In this document: positions 8,564-18,161 of the stretch, piece by piece
Layout of the letters: each line of letters opens with the position of its first letter
How positions within the stretch are numbered: the first letter of the stretch is position 1
Made by a program: the position numbers and the translations under genes
Notes under the pieces: model-generated
What the model was told of the DNA's origin: nothing
Seen by the model: only the letters and a program-made list of their open reading frames with translations
Databases searched by the model: none
NCBI GenBank assembly: GCA_006226595.1
Contig: SBGP01000092.1
Coordinates: 124,001-188,000, forward strand
Direction: 5' to 3'
Source: Deltaproteobacteria bacterium
GTDB lineage: Bacteria; Myxococcota_A; UBA796; GCA-2862545
DNA: 64,000 nucleotides

Positions 8564-10665
8564 TCGGGCTCCTGCTGGCTCTGGCCTGGGCCGAGGAGCC
8601 CGAGGACGAGGCCGTCGAGGAGGTCGTCGTCGAGGGCACGTCGACCTGGCGCGAGACCCCACGAGGCAGCCGTCAGCCCAGCGACAGCCCAGCCACGGAG
8701 TACAGCCTCACCCGTCGCGACCTCGAGTCCACGCCCGGCTCGATGGAGGACGTGGCCCGCGCCGTGCACGCGCTGCCAGGTGTGGTCAGCGACGGCGACG
8801 TCGCCGCGGGCTTCCACGTGCGCGGAGGCGATCAGGCCGAGGTCGTCTACCTGCTCGACCGGGTGCCCCTCGAGAACCCGTTCCACCTCGCCGGCTACAA
8901 CTCGCTGTTCAATCCGGACATGCTCCGGGAGGTGCGCTTCGTGCCCAGCGCCGCCGGGGCCGAGCACCCCGCCGCCACCAGTGCGGTGCTCGATGTGCAC
9001 ACGTGGGCCGGCTGTCCGGATGACGGCTGCGAGGGCGTGGACGGGGCCGTGGACCTGTCCGCCTCCAGCGCTCGCGTCATGGTGAGCGCGCCACTCGACC
9101 GCCACGAGCGCCTGTCCGTCGCGCTCGCGGCCCGCCGCACCTGGCTCGAGGCCTACTTCGCCGTGCTCAAGGGCACGAACCTCATCGATCGCGCCTTCGT
9201 CGCACCGGAGTTCTCGGAGCTCTCGGCCCGGGTCGCGTGGCGCCCCACCGACGACCAGCGCGTGCTGCTCTCCCTCGTGCGGGCCGGTGACCACCTGGCT
9301 CTCATCGACTCCGAGGACCCGTCGACCGTGCAGTTCGACGGCGCCTTCGAGCTCGCCAGCTCGCTGTCTCTCGCGAGCCTCGACCACCGGCTGCGCACGC
9401 GGCAGCTCGAGTGGCAGACCACCGCGGCGATCACGCTGGACGACACGTTCTCGCAGCGCGAGCTCGAGCGCGACACCCTCGGTCGGGACACGCGCCTCGG
9501 CCGCCTCTTCGCTCGCAGCGACGCGACCTGGCGCATCAGCCCGAACACCCGCGTGCGCGCCGGCATCGACACCTCGCGGTTCAGGGTGGACAGCGACGGC
9601 ATGCTCCAGGACCAGCGCAGCTTTCCGACCTGGGTCCAACCGGGCATCGGCGCCTATGGCTTCCAGGTGGTCGAGGTCGCGAGCACACGAACGTGGAGCG
9701 AGGCGAGCAGCTACGCACAGCTCGAGACTGGCGTAGCGCTCGGCGAGCCCGTGGGTCCGCTCACCCCGGGGATCAAGGGACGCGCGGGGGTGCGCATTCA
9801 CGGCTCCTCGCTCACCGGACAACTGCTCGCCTCGCCGCGCTTCGGACTGTCGGCCCCCCTGCCGACGGGCACCGTGCTCCGAGCGGCCCTCGGCTGGTAC
9901 CAGCGCCCCCCGCGAGATCCGTTTCAGCTCGCCCCCGGCTTCGGCAACCCTCGCCTCGGCGCGGAGCGCGCAAGACACCTCGTCATCGGCGTGGACCAGG
10001 GCTTTCCCCTGCCCGGTCTCCAGCGCGTGGGTCTCGCGCGGGTGGAGGTCTACGACCTCGCCCTCACCGAGCTCGTCGTCGGTCCGGACACCGAAGAGGC
10101 GCTCCGGGAGGCCCCGTCACTGACCAACGCGGGCTACGGGCACTCCCGCGGCGTCGACGTGATGGTCGCGGCGCGCGGGGGCTGGCTCAATGCGGAGCTC
10201 GCCTGGGGGCTGCTGTTCGCCGAGCGCACCAACCCGCGCAACGCGCAGTTCGCGCGGACCGTGGCCCCCGCCCAGGACCAGCGGCACACCTGGTCGCTGT
10301 CGGCGGACTTTCCCGTCGGTGAGCGGTGGCGGTTCACGGGACGCTACGCCGGCCACACCGGACGACCGACCTCCACGGTGCAGGTGCGCTCGGTGGAGTG
10401 GTCCGACATCGCGCTCACCTGCCTCAACTGCGAGCGTCTGGGCCCCACGCATCAGGTCGACGTGCGCGCCGAGTGGCGCAAGGCCATCACCCGCGGACTC
10501 GGCGGCGCCCCGTACCGGCTCACCGCGTACCTCGAGCTGCTCAACGTCGGCAATGTGCGCTCGGAGTGGCTCGACGTGCACGAGGTCGTCGGCACCGAGG
10601 TCGAGACCTCCGCGCTGTACCACCTGCCGATGCGACCGTTCTTCGGCCTGCGCGCAGAGTTCTAG
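8560..10665 (+). CDS. TonB-dependent outer-membrane receptor
   Basis: 701 residues from a GTG overlapping the upstream stop. The signal peptide is very short (MIGLLLALAWA). The mature N-terminus has EEVVVEG, resembling a TonB box. Residues about 45-165 form the plug: 'LESTPGSMEDVARAVHALPGV', 'FHVRGG', 'LLDRVPLENPFHLAGYNSLFNPDM' and the VRFVPSAAGAEHP segment. The rest is beta-barrel strands with aromatic girdle residues ending in Phe (LRAEF), typical of outer-membrane barrels. Its substrate is unknown. Its TAG stop and that of the convergent aminotransferase share the four bases CTAG. Confidence 0.9.
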   Translation: MIGLLLALAWAEEPEDEAVEEVVVEGTSTWRETPRGSRQPSDSPATEYSLTRRDLESTPGSMEDVARAVHALPGVVSDGDVAAGFHVRGGDQAEVVYLLDRVPLENPFHLAGYNSLFNPDMLREVRFVPSAAGAEHPAATSAVLDVHTWAGCPDDGCEGVDGAVDLSASSARVMVSAPLDRHERLSVALAARRTWLEAYFAVLKGTNLIDRAFVAPEFSELSARVAWRPTDDQRVLLSLVRAGDHLALIDSEDPSTVQFDGAFELASSLSLASLDHRLRTRQLEWQTTAAITLDDTFSQRELERDTLGRDTRLGRLFARSDATWRISPNTRVRAGIDTSRFRVDSDGMLQDQRSFPTWVQPGIGAYGFQVVEVASTRTWSEASSYAQLETGVALGEPVGPLTPGIKGRAGVRIHGSSLTGQLLASPRFGLSAPLPTGTVLRAALGWYQRPPRDPFQLAPGFGNPRLGAERARHLVIGVDQGFPLPGLQRVGLARVEVYDLALTELVVGPDTEEALREAPSLTNAGYGHSRGVDVMVAARGGWLNAELAWGLLFAERTNPRNAQFARTVAPAQDQRHTWSLSADFPVGERWRFTGRYAGHTGRPTSTVQVRSVEWSDIALTCLNCERLGPTHQVDVRAEWRKAITRGLGGAPYRLTAYLELLNVGNVRSEWLDVHEVVGTEVETSALYHLPMRPFFGLRAEF

Positions 10666-11858
10666 CGGAGTCGACCGGGATAGGCCTCGAGGCCGAGCCC
10701 GAGCAGCTCGACGGCCCGGCGCAGGTCGGCCTCGCGGAGCACCGCCGCGACGCGCACCTGGGTGCGCCCCTTGTCATTGCTCGCGTAGAAGCCCGGCCCG
10801 GGCGCGACGACTACGCTCTCGCCCTCGTGGCGGAAGCTCTCGACCATCCACCGGGCGAAGGCCTCGCTGTCGTCGACGGGCAGGTCGAGCATGGCGTAGA
10901 ACGCACCGGTCGGGCGGGGCGCCTTCACGCCGGGCAGCTCGGAGAGCGCGTTCATCAGCGCATCGACCCGCCGGCGGTAGATGCCGCGAACCTCCTCGTA
11001 GTAGCTCTCGGGCAGCGCGAGGGCGGACAGCGCCATCTGCTGCGCGAGCGGCTGGGCGCCGAGACGGGCCTGTCCGAGGCGCTCGATCTTCTCCATCAGC
11101 TGCTCGTTGCGGCTGATCAGGAAGCCGATGCGCGAGCCGCAGGCGCTGTAGGTCTTCGACAGCGAGTCGATGCAGATGACCTGGTCGCGGTACTGCTCGA
11201 ACTCGAGCGCGCTGGTCGGCGCCTCGTCGAACCAGATCCGCCGGTACACCTCGTCCGCGATGACGAAGATGCCGTGCCGCTCGGCCCACGCGAGCACGCG
11301 GGCGAGGGTCTCGGGGCCGTACACGGCGCCGGTGGGGTTGCCCGGGTTCGAGAACACGATGGCGCGGGTCTTGTCGGTGAGGTGCTGGTCGAGCACCTCG
11401 TCCGTGGGCAGGGCGAAGCCGTCCTCGAGACGGGTGGCGATGGGACGGACCCGAGCGCCGACCACGGACGCGAAGCCGTTGTAGTTCGTGTAGTAGGGCT
11501 CGGGGACGAGCACCTCGTCGCCGGGGTCGCACAGCGCGGTGAACGCGAAGAGCAGCGCCTCGGAGCCGCCTTGGGTCACGGCCACGTGGCGGGCCTCGAG
11601 GCCCGGGCTCCACCGGCTGTGGTAGCGGGCTGCTGCCTCGCGCACGGCGGGGAGACCGCTCGCGGGCCCATAGGCGACGACGTTCACGTCCCAGTTGTGG
11701 ACCGCGTCGAGCAGTGGACGCGGCGTGGGCACGTCCGGCTGGCCGATGTTCACCCGGTACCACCGCACGTTCGGGTGCAGGGCCACGGTGAGATCGAGCT
11801 TGCGGATCGCGGACTCCTGCAGGGAGAGCGCGCGCTGAGAAAGGGTAGGAGCAGGCAT
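10662..11858 (-). CDS. PLP-dependent class I/II aminotransferase
   Basis: 398 residues, ATG preceded by GGAGG. Fold-type I motifs are visible: 'VNIGQPD' near the start, YGPASG, 'FSNPGNPTG', ADEVY, and the pyridoxal-lysine motif DSLSKTYSACGSRIGF (Schiff-base Lys in SLSK). These place it with aspartate/aromatic aminotransferase-like enzymes that move an amino group between an amino acid and a 2-oxo acid. Length is normal for the family. The amino-acid substrate cannot be assigned. It converges on the TonB receptor gene through a shared CTAG. Confidence 0.9.
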   Translation of the reverse strand: MPAPTLSQRALSLQESAIRKLDLTVALHPNVRWYRVNIGQPDVPTPRPLLDAVHNWDVNVVAYGPASGLPAVREAAARYHSRWSPGLEARHVAVTQGGSEALLFAFTALCDPGDEVLVPEPYYTNYNGFASVVGARVRPIATRLEDGFALPTDEVLDQHLTDKTRAIVFSNPGNPTGAVYGPETLARVLAWAERHGIFVIADEVYRRIWFDEAPTSALEFEQYRDQVICIDSLSKTYSACGSRIGFLISRNEQLMEKIERLGQARLGAQPLAQQMALSALALPESYYEEVRGIYRRRVDALMNALSELPGVKAPRPTGAFYAMLDLPVDDSEAFARWMVESFRHEGESVVVAPGPGFYASNDKGRTQVRVAAVLREADLRRAVELLGLGLEAYPGRLR

Positions 11859-11962
11859 CTGGCCTCCGGGGCGGCCACCTAACCCGCATCGCCGAGAACT
11901 CCCGCGCCAAAACACGGACGCGTCAGGCTGTTCGTGGTCCCCGAGGTGACTAGCTTCGCCCC

Positions 11963-11989
11963 ATGACGTCTTGGAGCCGCTACTCGTGA
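11963..11989 (+). CDS. Possible 8-codon upstream ORF (MTSWSRYS)
   Basis: ATG lies 6 bases after a TAGCTT -10-like element (11951-11956). The ORF ends in TGA overlapping the GTG of the next gene (GTGA). This could be a leaderless leader peptide coupling translation into the membrane-protein gene, or chance. Confidence 0.22.
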   Translation: MTSWSRYS

Positions 11990-12930
11990 GCGACGGAATC
12001 ATTGCCATCCTGGGGGTCGTCGCCACCCTGGGCCTGTCGGTCGGCGGCATCGCCACCCTCGTGCTCGCCGAGGCGCAGCGCCGCCGCATCCGCAGCCGGT
12101 GGGGCCACGAGCTCGCCGCGCACCTCGCGAGTACCTGGGTCACCGATCACGTCGAGGGGCAGCGGGACGAGCGCTGGTTCTGGGTCTTCCCCACCGAGCA
12201 TCACGTGGACGTCGTGGTGCAGCTACTCGAGCGCAGCGACGCCGAGGTCCGGCGCGGGGTGTTCGCGGCCCGCCTCGATCCCGCCCTCACGCGGCGCTTC
12301 TCGACCTTTCCCGAGGCGCACTGCACTGGCGACGCCGACGCCGAGCGCGCACTGTTCGGCCACGCTCCGTTCGTCGAAGCCATCGAGGCGGCCACCGACT
12401 TCGAGCTCGCCGGAGACATGCTCCGCGTGCGCTTCCGCACCGACGCCTCCCAGTCCGAGCGCGCCCTGGACTTCGCGATGTACGCCGCCGAGTGCGCCGA
12501 AGATGCGCTGGCGATTCGCTGGCAGCAGATCGGCGCCCAGCTGGGGCTGAGCCACGGGCGAAACCAGCTGCTCGGCGAGCTCGACGACATCGCCGTCCAC
12601 GTGCACGTCGAGGACGCGCGCACCGTGGTCACCGCGAAGATCTCCCCGCCGCTCCGCTCGGGCGGTATCGCCAGCGGCTCCGGCGGCATGGTGCTGCGCG
12701 ACCCGGTGCTCGACGGGCGCGTAGCGGTGGACGGTGAGGTCGCCTCGCGCCTCGGCACCATCGACGACGAGACCCGCGAGGCGCTGATGGAGTGCTTCCA
12801 CCAGTTCCCCGAGTCCCGTGCCGCCGACGATCAGGTCGCGCTCGTCATTCCCGGCCGCCCGGTCGAGGGACTGGGCGACCACATCCACAGCGCCGTGCGC
12901 GTGGCGCGGGCACTCAGCCGAGTCGGATGA
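11986..12930 (+). CDS. Single-pass membrane-anchored protein, unknown function
   Basis: 314 residues. GTG at 11986 is preferred because GGAG lies nine bases before it; a TTG at 11971 is the alternative. One transmembrane helix (about residues 5-27) is followed by basic residues (RRRIRSR), so the 280-residue rest is probably cytoplasmic. No known motif seen. The gene sits between two aminotransferases on the other strand and overlaps the end of the second by 17 bases. Confidence 0.65.
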   Translation: MSDGIIAILGVVATLGLSVGGIATLVLAEAQRRRIRSRWGHELAAHLASTWVTDHVEGQRDERWFWVFPTEHHVDVVVQLLERSDAEVRRGVFAARLDPALTRRFSTFPEAHCTGDADAERALFGHAPFVEAIEAATDFELAGDMLRVRFRTDASQSERALDFAMYAAECAEDALAIRWQQIGAQLGLSHGRNQLLGELDDIAVHVHVEDARTVVTAKISPPLRSGGIASGSGGMVLRDPVLDGRVAVDGEVASRLGTIDDETREALMECFHQFPESRAADDQVALVIPGRPVEGLGDHIHSAVRVARALSRVG

Positions 12931-14224
12931 GCAGCGCGCGCAGGCGCTCGATGGCACCCTTCGCATCGTCGACGCTGACCGCACCGACGCTGAACCGCAC
13001 CCAGCCGCTGCCGGCGGGGTAGCCGAAGGCGGTGAACGGCACGATGGCCACGTCGGCCTCGGTGAGCAGCAGCTGGCGCACGTCCTCGTCCGTCTCGAGC
13101 AGCTTGCCGTTCGGGGCGGTCTTGCCGATGAGATCGAAGCGCGCGGACAGGTAGATCGCGCCCTGGGCATCGAGCGCGTCGACCGGCAGGCCCTCGTCGC
13201 GCATGGCCCACAGACCGTCGCGGAGGATGGTCAGGCGGTCCTGGACGTCCTGCTTGAACTGGTCCATCCACGGCGCGACGACCTCGGGCTCGTCGAGCAG
13301 GCGCGCCGTCGCCTGCTGCTCGGGACGGGCCGCCCAGGCACCCATGTGGCCGACGAGCGGACCCACGCGGCCGCGCATCCACGGCGGCATCACGCCCCAC
13401 CCCACGCGGAGGCCGGTACCGGCCCAGCACTTGCTGATCGCGTCGATGAACACGGTGTACTTGGCCATCTCGGGGTTGAGCTCGACCGGCGTGAAGTGCT
13501 CGTGCTCGCCAAAGGTGAGCTGCCAGTAGACCTGGTCGTAGAGCAGAATCAGGGGACGGTGGCCCACGGCGGCCCGGCGCTTGTTCTCGTCGACGATGGC
13601 ATCGCAGATGTCGGCGAGCAGCTCCTTCTTGATGGTCGTGCCGCACGGGTTGAGCGGGCTGTTGAGGCACAGCACGCGGGCCTCGCGCAGGAACGGCGCC
13701 AGCGCCTCGGCGGTCGGCATGAAGCCGTCCTCGGGCTTGGCGACGATGACCTCGACGCGCGCCTGGTTGAGGTAGGCGTAGTAGTTGTTGTTCCAGCTCG
13801 GAACGCTGTAGACCATGAGGTCGCCGGGCTCGATGAGCACGCGGAACGCGCTGTAGATCGGCGGACGGGCACCCGAGCCGATCTGCACGCAGCCCTCGGG
13901 GTAGACGAGGCCGAGCTCGCGCTCGTAGAGGCGACGCACGGCGCTGCGCAGCTCCGGGGTGCCGACGGCCGGCGGGTAGTTCGTGTGCCCCGCGGCGAGC
14001 TCCTCCGAGATGTACTCGGTGAGCTTCTCGGGAATCGCGAACACACCGGGCTTGAAGTCACCGACCGTGAAGTTGGCCACGTTCACGCCCGAGGCGATGC
14101 GGGCGTTGACCTGCCCCGCGATGGCGAGGATGGCGGAACCCTCCATGCCGGCGGCGAGCGGGCTCGGGGTGCGGGCGGCGAGGTCGTCGCAGTTCTCGAA
14201 CAGGGCTCCACAATCGATGGCCAC
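12914..14224 (-). CDS. PLP-dependent aminotransferase (second, divergent subtype)
   Basis: 436 residues. GTG at 14224 is chosen because CAGGAG lies five bases ahead; an ATG at 14266 is a less supported alternative. Fold-type I features: NYPPAVG, 'SGARPPIYSAF', 'NSPLNPCG', YDQVYW, and the cofactor-lysine motif DAISKCWAGTGLRVGW. It is a different subtype from the aminotransferase at 10662 and resembles aminotransferases that act on larger or non-standard substrates. The C-terminus overlaps the convergent membrane-protein gene by 17 bases. The precise substrate is unknown. Confidence 0.88.
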   Translation of the reverse strand: MAIDCGALFENCDDLAARTPSPLAAGMEGSAILAIAGQVNARIASGVNVANFTVGDFKPGVFAIPEKLTEYISEELAAGHTNYPPAVGTPELRSAVRRLYERELGLVYPEGCVQIGSGARPPIYSAFRVLIEPGDLMVYSVPSWNNNYYAYLNQARVEVIVAKPEDGFMPTAEALAPFLREARVLCLNSPLNPCGTTIKKELLADICDAIVDENKRRAAVGHRPLILLYDQVYWQLTFGEHEHFTPVELNPEMAKYTVFIDAISKCWAGTGLRVGWGVMPPWMRGRVGPLVGHMGAWAARPEQQATARLLDEPEVVAPWMDQFKQDVQDRLTILRDGLWAMRDEGLPVDALDAQGAIYLSARFDLIGKTAPNGKLLETDEDVRQLLLTEADVAIVPFTAFGYPAGSGWVRFSVGAVSVDDAKGAIERLRALLIRLG

Positions 14225-14307
14225 GTCGTCTCCTGGGGCGATGGGAAGCGCCGCATATCTCGGCATCCCCTCGCCTGCGAGAGCCACCGCCGCGTTACCT
14301 GCTTCGG

Positions 14308-16698
14308 GTGACACTCCGCTTCGATGACGCTGCGAAAACCCTGTCCCTCTCGGTCCGCGACCTGGTAGAGGCGGGCCCCGCGCGCGGGCACCTGTCACCG
14401 CGCATGGTCGGCGGCACCGCGCGGATGCAGCTCGGACGCCAGGTCCACGAGAGCTTCCAGAGCGCGCGCGCCGCGGACGACGACACGTACAAGGCCGAGG
14501 TCCGCCTCGTGCACCAGGTCGTGATCGGCGAGTGGACCGTCAAGCTGCACGGGCGGGTCGACGGCCTCTCCGAAGAGGACGGCGTGCTCGTCGTCGAGGA
14601 GCTGAAGTCCACGGCGATGCCGGCGAGCACCCTGCTCGCCACCGAGCTCGACGACTGGGCCGACTACGCGCTGCAGCTCGAGCTGTACCTGTACATCCTC
14701 CACGCTGGCGGAAAGCCCGGCGCCCGCGGGCGGCTGGTGATGATCTCGGTGGTCGACGGGTCGCGGCACGTGCTGGGCCTGTCCCTCGACCTCGCGGCCC
14801 TCGAGAAGCTCGTCCACGACCGGCTCTCCGAGCTGGTGCGCCTCCGCGAGCGGCGCCTGGCCTGGCTCGCGAGACGGCGCGCCGCCATCGTGCCTCGCCC
14901 GTTCGACGCGTGGCGCCCGGGGCAGGAGGGCGTGGTCGCGCGGCTGATCGAGGCCTTGCCCGCGAAGGAACCCGTGCTCGTCGAGGCGCCCACCGGCATG
15001 GGCAAGACCGCGGCGGTGCTCTACGCCGTGCTTCGCTACGCCTTCGCCAACGACCTGCAGGTCTACTGGGCCACCTCGCGCACCACCCAGCAGGGCGTGG
15101 TGGCCGCCACCCTCCAGCGCTTCGCCGACCGCGGCCTCGACCTGTCGGCGGTCGCGTTCACCTCGCGCGAGTCCGCGTGCCTGCAGGAGCTCGTCGACTG
15201 CCGGCCCGAGGTGTGCCGCTTCGCCGAGAACTACTACGACAAGCGCCGTGCGACCGAGGCCGTCGAGAAGGCCATCGGTGCGGCGCCAGCACGCAGCGAG
15301 GCCCTCGCCGAGCTCGCCAGGGGCTGCGAGCTGTGCCCCTACGAGCTCGCGCGCGACACCGCCGAGCACGTCGACGTCGTCGTCGGCGACTACAACTACG
15401 TCTTCGACCCGGACGTGCGCTCCGCCCGGTTGTTCGCCGAGGGCCCCGAGAAGTGGCTGGTCGTCGTCGACGAGGCGCACCAGCTGGTCGACCGCGCCCG
15501 CGGCTACCGCTCCCCTCGCCTCTCCGCGAGCCTGGCGCGCAAGGCCGCCGAGCAGATGCACGCCCGCGTCGAGTTCACCGCGTTCGCGAGCCTGGCCCTC
15601 GAGGTCGAAGACGCCATCCTCGACGCCGCCGAGGCCGCGACCGGGCGCAACCGTGACGACATGGCGATGACCGAGCTGTCCCGACGCCACTGGCTCGACC
15701 TCGCCAGTCGCTTCGACGAGCTCGGCCTCGACTACGCCCTGCTCCGCGCCGCCGAGCGCCGACCCGACGAGCCCGAGGACCCGTTCCTCGACCTCGCCCG
15801 CTCCGTGGGCCGCTTCGTGCGCGTGCTCGCCGAGAGCGGCGACGAGACCGTGCAGCTGGTCAGCCAGCGCCGCGGCCGCGAGGAGGTCGCCTTGCTGTGC
15901 CTCGATCCGTCGCCGTTCATCGGCCCACGCATCGAGGCGCTGGGCGGCTTCGTCGGCGCGAGTGCGACCTTGTCGCCGGTCGAGTTCTACCGCGATCTGC
16001 TCGGCCTCGACCCGGACACCCTGCACCACCACAAGGTGCTCGGCGTGTTCCCGTCCGAGCGGCGCAAGGTGCTCGTCGCGACGCGCGTGTCCACCGCGTA
16101 CAAGGACCGCCGCCGGGACGCCCAGCCCACCGCCGACCTCCTCCAGGCATGCATTCGCGCCGTTCCGGGAAACGTCGCCGTGTTCTTCCCGAGCTTCGCG
16201 ATGCTCGAAGACCTGTCGACTCGCTGGACCATGGCGGACCGCGAGGTGCTGCGTCAGGAGCCGTCGATGCCGCCGTCCGTTCGCGAGGAATGGCTCGCTC
16301 GCCTCGGACGCGGCGGACGTCCGGTAGTGCTAGCCGCCGTGTTGGGCGGTATCTTCGGGGAAGGGATCGACCTGCCACCCGGAGCGCTCGACGCAGTGTT
16401 CATCGCGGGTCCCGCCCTGCCACCCGTTGGACTGGAGCGCGACCTGCTGCGCGAGTACTACGAGAGCCGCTACGACCAGGGCTTCCTCTACGCCTCGTTG
16501 ATTCCCGGCATGACCCGTGTCGTGCAGGCGGCGGGACGTCTGATCCGCCGTCCCGAGGACCGGGGCGTGATCCTGCTCGTCGGTCGGCGCTTCCGCTGGC
16601 GCGACATCGACGCCCTGCTGCCTGCGGACTGGAACCCGGAAGAGGCCGAGCACCCCCACAGCGCGGTCGCCGCCTTCTTTGCCGAGGTGGGTGCATGA
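14308..16698 (+). CDS. XPD/DinG-type Fe-S helicase with N-terminal PD-(D/E)XK nuclease-like domain
   Basis: 796 residues from GTG. Residues about 30-170 carry a Cas4/RecB-like nuclease signature: GRVDGL followed by VVEELKST (D..., E-x-K). Residues 215-780 are a superfamily 2 helicase: Walker A APTGMGKT near 230, DEAH near 388, and QAAGRLIRR near 745. Cysteines at CLQELVDC...VC and CELC (about 290-345) match the 4Fe-4S domain of Rad3/XPD/DinG. Such enzymes unwind DNA 5'-to-3' in repair. Stop and start of the next gene overlap as ATGA. Confidence 0.87.
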   Translation: MTLRFDDAAKTLSLSVRDLVEAGPARGHLSPRMVGGTARMQLGRQVHESFQSARAADDDTYKAEVRLVHQVVIGEWTVKLHGRVDGLSEEDGVLVVEELKSTAMPASTLLATELDDWADYALQLELYLYILHAGGKPGARGRLVMISVVDGSRHVLGLSLDLAALEKLVHDRLSELVRLRERRLAWLARRRAAIVPRPFDAWRPGQEGVVARLIEALPAKEPVLVEAPTGMGKTAAVLYAVLRYAFANDLQVYWATSRTTQQGVVAATLQRFADRGLDLSAVAFTSRESACLQELVDCRPEVCRFAENYYDKRRATEAVEKAIGAAPARSEALAELARGCELCPYELARDTAEHVDVVVGDYNYVFDPDVRSARLFAEGPEKWLVVVDEAHQLVDRARGYRSPRLSASLARKAAEQMHARVEFTAFASLALEVEDAILDAAEAATGRNRDDMAMTELSRRHWLDLASRFDELGLDYALLRAAERRPDEPEDPFLDLARSVGRFVRVLAESGDETVQLVSQRRGREEVALLCLDPSPFIGPRIEALGGFVGASATLSPVEFYRDLLGLDPDTLHHHKVLGVFPSERRKVLVATRVSTAYKDRRRDAQPTADLLQACIRAVPGNVAVFFPSFAMLEDLSTRWTMADREVLRQEPSMPPSVREEWLARLGRGGRPVVLAAVLGGIFGEGIDLPPGALDAVFIAGPALPPVGLERDLLREYYESRYDQGFLYASLIPGMTRVVQAAGRLIRRPEDRGVILLVGRRFRWRDIDALLPADWNPEEAEHPHSAVAAFFAEVGA

Positions 16699-18104
16699 GT
16701 CACTACGACACCGCGCGCTGGGCCGAGCGACGCCGGCCACTCGACGCGCTCGAGCGCAAGATCGTGCGCATGCACGTGCGCAAGCCCGACGAGGACGCCA
16801 CCCGCATCCTCGAGGCGCTCCGCTATGTGATCAGCTTCGCGCGCCTCACCGAGGTGCGGAACAAAGACGGCCAGGACATCGACGTCGGAGGGCTCAACCA
16901 CCTCCACGCCATGGCCATCCGCGACACGCTCGAGCCCCGGGTGAATGCCGCGACCTCGCTGTGGGAGGTCGCCCGCGTGCTCCCCGACGTGGTCGAGCGC
17001 ACCCGCGCCGCCCGTGACGCCGTGCTCGGCAACCTCCCGCTGGACCGCGACAGCCTCGAGGCCGAGGTCACGACCCGCCTGCTGCTCGTCGCCAGCGGCG
17101 GCGGCGGCGGCGCCGGCTACGTGTACCCCGGCGCCTACGAGGCCCTCGAGCGCAACGGCCTCGTCCCCGACCTCATGGTCGGTACCTCCATCGGCGCGCT
17201 CATGAGCATGTTCCGCGCACGCCGCCGCGTGTTCGATGCGGCACCGATGATCTCGGCGGCTCGCAGCCTGTCGTGGACCGGCGTGTTCCGCATGCTCGAG
17301 ACCGACAACCGCTACGGCATCCCCGCGACCCTGCGACTGTACCTGCGCGCGGCTCTCGGCCACCTGTTCCTCGACGGCGAGCGCCCGGTGAACCTCTCCG
17401 ACATGGAGATCCCGCTGTTCATCGTGTCGGCGGGCATCACCGTCGACGCCCTCAAGCACGACCTCGACTACTACGAGAGCCTGCTCGCCGGCGACATGCG
17501 CAAGGGCGTGCGCGCGAACATCCGCACGATCATGAAGACCGCGCAGATGCTCCGCGAGTTCCTCGCCCGCCGCGACGACCTGGTCGAGGTGGTCATCGGC
17601 CGCACCGAGGGCACCGAGGACTTCGACGTGCTCGACGCCGCCGGCTTCTCCGCCGCGATTCCCGGCGTCATCCACTACGACGTGCTCCGCGACGACCCGC
17701 GCATGCACCGGGTCCTCGACACGCTGTACGCGGCTCACGGCATCACCCGCCTCGGCGAGGGCGGGCTCGTGAGCAACGTGCCCGCGCGCATCGCGTGGGA
17801 GACCGCCATCGCGGGCCAGCTGGCCAACGGCCGTCGCAACAACTTCGTGCTCGCGCTCGACTGCTTCGCGCCCAACGCCCGCCGCGCCGGGTGGTATGCC
17901 ATCCAGCAGATCGTGCGCACCGACAACGTGAACGCCGACCGCGCCTTCGCCGACCTCTACCACCCGTTCGCGCGCACCCTGTCGCCCGTGAACCTGGTGC
18001 CCGCGGTGCGCGACACCTTCGCCGCCATGTCCTGGGGACGAGAGGAGCTCGAGCCGAGCATGCCCTTCGTGCGGGCGATGATGCGGCCGATCGAAGTGCT
18101 CTAG
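16695..18104 (+). CDS. Patatin-like phospholipase family protein
   Basis: 469 residues, ATG overlapping the helicase stop (ATGA). The patatin core is visible in order: the oxyanion glycine loop SGGGGGAGYVYPGAYEAL (about 135-152), the nucleophile elbow GTSIGAL (Ser in GxSxG, about 167-173), and GEGGLVSN near 355, where the catalytic DG(A/G) is usual. Asp is replaced by Glu in this alignment, so activity is uncertain. About 130 helical residues precede the core. Patatins hydrolyse acyl esters of membrane lipids. Coupling to a helicase is unusual. No signal peptide, so cytoplasmic. Confidence 0.84.
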   Translation: MSHYDTARWAERRRPLDALERKIVRMHVRKPDEDATRILEALRYVISFARLTEVRNKDGQDIDVGGLNHLHAMAIRDTLEPRVNAATSLWEVARVLPDVVERTRAARDAVLGNLPLDRDSLEAEVTTRLLLVASGGGGGAGYVYPGAYEALERNGLVPDLMVGTSIGALMSMFRARRRVFDAAPMISAARSLSWTGVFRMLETDNRYGIPATLRLYLRAALGHLFLDGERPVNLSDMEIPLFIVSAGITVDALKHDLDYYESLLAGDMRKGVRANIRTIMKTAQMLREFLARRDDLVEVVIGRTEGTEDFDVLDAAGFSAAIPGVIHYDVLRDDPRMHRVLDTLYAAHGITRLGEGGLVSNVPARIAWETAIAGQLANGRRNNFVLALDCFAPNARRAGWYAIQQIVRTDNVNADRAFADLYHPFARTLSPVNLVPAVRDTFAAMSWGREELEPSMPFVRAMMRPIEVL

Positions 18105-18147
18105 CCGCCGGCCCGCCAGCCGCCTCCCAATCGACACACTCGTCGGA

Positions 18148-18161
18148 TGAATCGCGATTCA
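18148..18161. promoter_or_regulatory. 14-bp perfect palindrome before the Ser/Thr kinase gene
   Basis: TGAATCGCGATTCA is its own reverse complement. It ends nine bases before TAGACT (18170-18175), a plausible -10, so a protein bound here would cover the -35 region of the kinase gene starting at 18206. Confidence 0.45.

Noticed and set aside
16695-18104. CBASS-like defence role for the patatin gene
   Set aside because: No CD-NTase, ubiquitin-like accessory or phage-defence neighbour is present; the only support is the protein family. Kept as a minor finding, not a call.
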